DNA from: Chitinophaga pinensis
Lineage (GTDB): Bacteria > Bacteroidota > Bacteroidia > M30B66
NCBI GenBank assembly: GCA_943330985.1
Contig: CALQJV010000024.1
Coordinates: 1 to 9,893, forward strand
Direction: 5' to 3'
Length of the DNA: 9,893 nt
The position numbers and the translations under genes were made by a program. Each line of letters opens with the position of its first letter. Positions within the stretch are counted from its first letter, which is position 1. Under the pieces are notes generated by a model, which saw only the letters and a list, made by a program, of their open reading frames with translations, made no database searches and was not told the origin of the DNA. Positions 7,165-9,893 of the stretch are shown in pieces.

Positions 7165-8322
7165 TTAATCCGTTTCCAATGAATCAATATTTGAATTCAT
7201 AACCAACTGATTAACTTCCCCTAAGCTATTTATACTGTAATTTACCGTGTTGGTTAATACAATGATTGCGTTGTGGTCGGTTAAATTCCGCAAGAAAAAA
7301 GTGCGAAATCCACGCCACCAACCACTATGATAAACAACTTGCTTTTCGGGGTTTTGTTTATTGATTCTCCAGCCAAATCCATAATTTCTCAATCCATGCA
7401 TTTCGGGGCTACCCTCTTTATATGCATCTGCTAATGTTTCTTGCTTAACGAGTTTTTTACTATATAATGCTTGATCCCAAATGTACAAATCTTCAACTGT
7501 AGAAAATACATTTTTATCCCCAGTTATCCCATTGAAACAATCGTTTGGCGCCTTCCAACTTCCATTGCGTTCGTATCCACAAACATTTCCAGGTAAATTG
7601 GCATGTTCGCATTTCGAATAAATTTGCGAATGCTTCATCCCCAAGGGTTCGAAAACAGCTTTATTCATAAAAGTAGAGAATGTAACACCACTAATTTTTT
7701 CTACAATGGCAGCGAGAATTGCATATCCAGTATTGCTGTAAGCATGATGCGAATTTGCTTTGAAATAAGGATCGGGTTTATACTTTGAAAACATGCGCAT
7801 CATTTCCTGATTCGAAATCGGCTTTTCTTTATCGAGCCAGTAAGGATCAATAAACCAACGGTAATCGGCAAGTCCAGCTCGATGTGTGAGTAATTGACGA
7901 ATCGTAACATCGGGATAAGGAAAATGAGGATAAAAACGTGTGACTTTATCATCATAACTTAAAAACCCACGCTCCTTCAACATCATTATTGCCATGGAAG
8001 TAAACTGCTTCGATACTGAAGCTAATTGAAATTGGCTGCTTACTTTTAAACTATCGCGACTTGCTAAATCGGCATAGCCAAAGGCCTTTTTGTAAATGAC
8101 ATGATTGTGTTCTGTAATTAATACAACTCCATTAAATCCATATGTTGAACGAAGCTTTTGGAAAATACCTTCCAGCTTCTGTCCACTTCCTTTCGATTTG
8201 ATACGATAATACAAATCTTCAATTTGAGGAGAAATACCTGACGAAAAATGTTTCGCGGATGTTGCGTTTCCCAATACAGGAAAGAAAAGCAGAACGATTA
8301 AAACAAGAAGCCGAATAACCAT
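7165..8322 (-). CDS. Serine hydrolase, class C beta-lactamase/DD-peptidase-like
   Basis: 385 residues. A signal peptide (hydrophobic RLLVLIVLLFFPVLGNA, about 1-20) directs export. The beta-lactamase-related fold is marked by SVSK (102-105, S-x-x-K with nucleophile Ser102 and Lys105), YSN (195-197, the Y-x-N motif) and HSG (332-334) in place of the K-T-G of classical enzymes, a common variant in esterase/peptidase members. Other family blocks are VTIRQLLTHRAGLADY, GYAILAAIVEKISG, EPLGMKHS and GDKNVFSTVEDLYIW. Members are periplasmic esterases, D-amino-acid amidases, DD-peptidases or beta-lactamases; the sequence does not decide which, and resistance should not be assumed. First gene of a probable operon with the acylase and CtlX-like genes, with its own -7 element upstream. 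ATG 8322 precedes the signal peptide directly. Confidence 0.92.
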   Translation of the reverse strand: MVIRLLVLIVLLFFPVLGNATSAKHFSSGISPQIEDLYYRIKSKGSGQKLEGIFQKLRSTYGFNGVVLITEHNHVIYKKAFGYADLASRDSLKVSSQFQLASVSKQFTSMAIMMLKERGFLSYDDKVTRFYPHFPYPDVTIRQLLTHRAGLADYRWFIDPYWLDKEKPISNQEMMRMFSKYKPDPYFKANSHHAYSNTGYAILAAIVEKISGVTFSTFMNKAVFEPLGMKHSQIYSKCEHANLPGNVCGYERNGSWKAPNDCFNGITGDKNVFSTVEDLYIWDQALYSKKLVKQETLADAYKEGSPEMHGLRNYGFGWRINKQNPEKQVVYHSGWWRGFRTFFLRNLTDHNAIIVLTNTVNYSINSLGEVNQLVMNSNIDSLETD

Positions 8323-8339
8323 ATATTTTAATTAGTATT

Positions 8340-8347
8340 CAAAGCTA
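8340..8347 (-). promoter_or_regulatory. -7 promoter element of the serine hydrolase operon
   Basis: On the minus strand TAGCTTTG matches TAnnTTTG exactly, 17 bases before ATG 8322. No good TTG -33 element is present. A 6-bp inverted repeat, GAAATG (8350-8355) and CATTTC (8365-8370), lies just upstream, where a regulator could bind; this last point is speculation. Confidence 0.45.
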
Positions 8348-8491
8348 CCGAAATGAAATACCTACATTTCAGTAGAAAAAATAAGATTTACAATTCATTT
8401 GTTAATAAACATCATTGCCATTCATAGGATCGAAAACACATCTCAAGCGAATTTTTGACGAATATTGCAGTATAATTCAAAAAACAGCAGA

Positions 8492-9820
8492 ATGATTATT
8501 GAACAGTTTTACGATAAAGGTCTTGCCCATGGCTCGTATGTGATTATTAGCAAAGGAGAAGCGATTGTAATTGATCCTGCAAGAGATCCACAACCTTACT
8601 ACGAATTCGTTCATAAGCATCAAGCTCAAATTGTTGGCGTAATTGAAACGCATCCACATGCCGATTTCGTATCCAGTCACCACGAAATTTCAAAACATAC
8701 TGGCGCAGAGATTTATGTAAGTAAATTATTGGGTGCCGATTACCCGCATAAAACCTTCGACGATGGCGACAGCATTTCTCTTGGAATGGTAAGCTTATCG
8801 GCCATGAATACACCTGGTCATTCGCCCGATAGCATTTGCATTTTGTTGAAAGATGAACTCGGAAAAGAACATGCATTATTTTCTGGGGACACACTTTTTG
8901 TTGGTGATGTTGGCCGTCCCGATTTACGCGAAAATGTGGGTAACATGACCGCCAAACGCGAGGAACTTGCACGAGCGATGTACTATTCTGTTCAAGATAA
9001 ATTAAAGAAACTTCATGATGATGTGCTTGTTTATCCGGCCCATGGAGCGGGTTCATTGTGTGGTAAAAATCTTAGCAGCGATTTATCGAGTAGCATTGGT
9101 CGCGAGCAAAAAACAAATTATGCTTTTCAAATTAACGATGAACAGGAATTTGTCAATGCGCTATTGCAAGATCAGCCCTTTATTCCTAAATATTTTGGAT
9201 TTGATGTTGCGATCAACAAAAAAGGGGCATCTTCATTCGAAACGAGTGTAAATGCGGTTCCTCGTATTGCTGAAAATTCGGAGCTCGAAAATGGTGTTTT
9301 GATTATAGATGCTCGTCCCCAAACCGATTTTAGAAAAGGGCATATTCAAGGCGCGATCAATATTATGGATGGTGGTAAATTTGAGACATGGTTGGGTTCG
9401 ATTGTTGGTCCTGAAGAGTTATTTTATCTCATTGCTGAAAGTGCAGAAAAACTAGAAATCCTCATAAGAAAAGCAGCAAAAATTGGGTATGAAAGTCGCA
9501 TCAAAGGGGCGTTAACATCACCTAATTCGTTGAAAGAAACAATGCATGAAGTAAATGTTGATGATGTGCGTCAAACTCCATCTAATTTTACCATTATAGA
9601 TATTCGCAATCCAGGAGAAACGGCATCGAAACGTATTTTTTCTGGAGCACTCGAAATTCCTCTTCCAGAATTACGTGAACGCATCTCGGAAATACCAACG
9701 AATAAACCCATTTTGGTGCATTGTGCTGGAGGATACCGTTCTGCTGCAGGAGCTAGCATCATTCAACCTTTCGTGGAGCTGCCTGTTTACGATTTAGGTG
9801 AAGCTGTTCTTACTTTTTAA
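8492..9820 (+). CDS. Persulfide dioxygenase-rhodanese fusion (CstB-like)
   Basis: 442 residues from ATG 8492; an upstream TTG at 8465 is open but the family begins MIIEQFYDKGLAHGSY. Residues 1-240 form an ETHE1-type metallo-beta-lactamase domain: THPHADFVSSH (His54, His56, Asp58), TPGHSPDS (His110), FSGDTLFVGDVGRPDL (Asp133) and YPAHGAGSLCGK (His184, Cys190). The two-His/one-Asp set (probably His54 or His56 with His110 and Asp133) binds iron in this family. A first rhodanese domain (about 255-345, LIIDARPQTDF, GHIQGAIN) has no catalytic Cys, so it is degenerate. The second (about 352-442) has IIDIRNPGE and the active loop HCAGGYRS with Cys411. This architecture matches CstB of Staphylococcus, which oxidises low-molecular-weight persulfides to thiosulfate. 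The likely role is cytoplasmic sulfide/persulfide detoxification. Diverges from the serine hydrolase operon. Confidence 0.92.
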   Translation: MIIEQFYDKGLAHGSYVIISKGEAIVIDPARDPQPYYEFVHKHQAQIVGVIETHPHADFVSSHHEISKHTGAEIYVSKLLGADYPHKTFDDGDSISLGMVSLSAMNTPGHSPDSICILLKDELGKEHALFSGDTLFVGDVGRPDLRENVGNMTAKREELARAMYYSVQDKLKKLHDDVLVYPAHGAGSLCGKNLSSDLSSSIGREQKTNYAFQINDEQEFVNALLQDQPFIPKYFGFDVAINKKGASSFETSVNAVPRIAENSELENGVLIIDARPQTDFRKGHIQGAINIMDGGKFETWLGSIVGPEELFYLIAESAEKLEILIRKAAKIGYESRIKGALTSPNSLKETMHEVNVDDVRQTPSNFTIIDIRNPGETASKRIFSGALEIPLPELRERISEIPTNKPILVHCAGGYRSAAGASIIQPFVELPVYDLGEAVLTF

Positions 9821-9826
9821 ACGATT

Positions 9827-9893
9827 ATGAAAAACGTTCTAATCTTCCTTTCGATTCTCTTTGTTATTCCTGCTTTTGCTCAGAAAAAAGGCC
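9827..9893 (+). CDS. Start of an exported protein, cut by window edge
   Basis: ATG 9827, six bases after the persulfide dioxygenase stop, opens a frame encoding MKNVLIFLSILFVIPAFAQ then KKG at the edge. This is a textbook signal peptide (Lys, hydrophobic core, A-F-A cleavage before Gln). The close spacing suggests co-transcription with the persulfide dioxygenase, so an exported thioredoxin-like or sulfur-related partner is possible, but the 22 visible residues give no family. Confidence 0.75.
   Translation, partial: MKNVLIFLSILFVIPAFAQKKG

Noticed and set aside
8458..8476. Enterobacterial-type sigma-70 promoter (TTGACG and TATAAT)
   Set aside because: The spacing is only 10 bases and Bacteroidota use a different consensus.
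8465..8491. TTG start for the persulfide dioxygenase
   Set aside because: The added nine residues precede the conserved MIIEQFYDKG start, and ATG is far more likely.
8547..9056. 169-codon minus-strand frame
   Set aside because: It is the complement of the metallo-beta-lactamase domain, with a His/Arg/Gln-rich translation typical of a shadow frame.

Overview
The window looks like a chromosomal segment of a Bacteroidota (Bacteroidetes) bacterium, probably within or near Flavobacteriales. The evidence is the gene content (a DUF2911 protein, a CtlX-type amidinohydrolase, a persulfide dioxygenase fused to rhodanese domains), three good matches to the Bacteroidota -7 promoter element TAnnTTTG upstream of genes, few Shine-Dalgarno-like sequences, and an AT-rich composition. 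The taxonomic placement is inference from these marks, not from a marker gene.

Layout. Bases 1-1238 (+): the 3' end of rseP, the site-2 intramembrane protease, followed with a 25-base overlap by a RimJ/RimL-type GNAT acetyltransferase. Bases 1239-3191: a visibly AT-richer accessory stretch with two minus-strand genes (a two-part GNAT protein and a small lipoprotein of unknown function). Two short reading frames in it look like gene debris: a start-less plus-strand piece resembling a Bacteroidota RHS protein, and a 28-codon minus-strand piece resembling the N-terminus of a glyoxalase-like (VOC) protein. It also holds a perfect 11-bp inverted repeat and a plausible promoter. Bases 3192-8322 (-): four genes in the same orientation. 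In transcription order they are a class C beta-lactamase-type serine hydrolase, a membrane-anchored penicillin acylase family Ntn-hydrolase, a CtlX/amidinotransferase-fold hydrolase whose start overlaps the acylase stop by 4 bases, and a secreted DUF2911 protein with its own promoter. Bases 8323-8491: a divergent promoter region. Bases 8492-9893 (+): a CstB-like persulfide dioxygenase-rhodanese fusion, then, 6 bases on, the start of an exported protein cut by the window edge.

How the genes may work together. The serine hydrolase, penicillin acylase and CtlX homologue are three different amide or amidine hydrolases and are probably one transcription unit. Two act outside the cytoplasm or at the membrane and one in the cytoplasm, which would suit step-wise breakdown of an acylated or peptidic nitrogen compound, but no substrate can be read from sequence. 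The plus-strand gene at the right edge points to sulfide/persulfide detoxification. I see no complete novel multi-gene system. The least ordinary parts are the debris-bearing accessory stretch and the hydrolase operon. No rRNA, tRNA, CRISPR array or insertion sequence was recognised.
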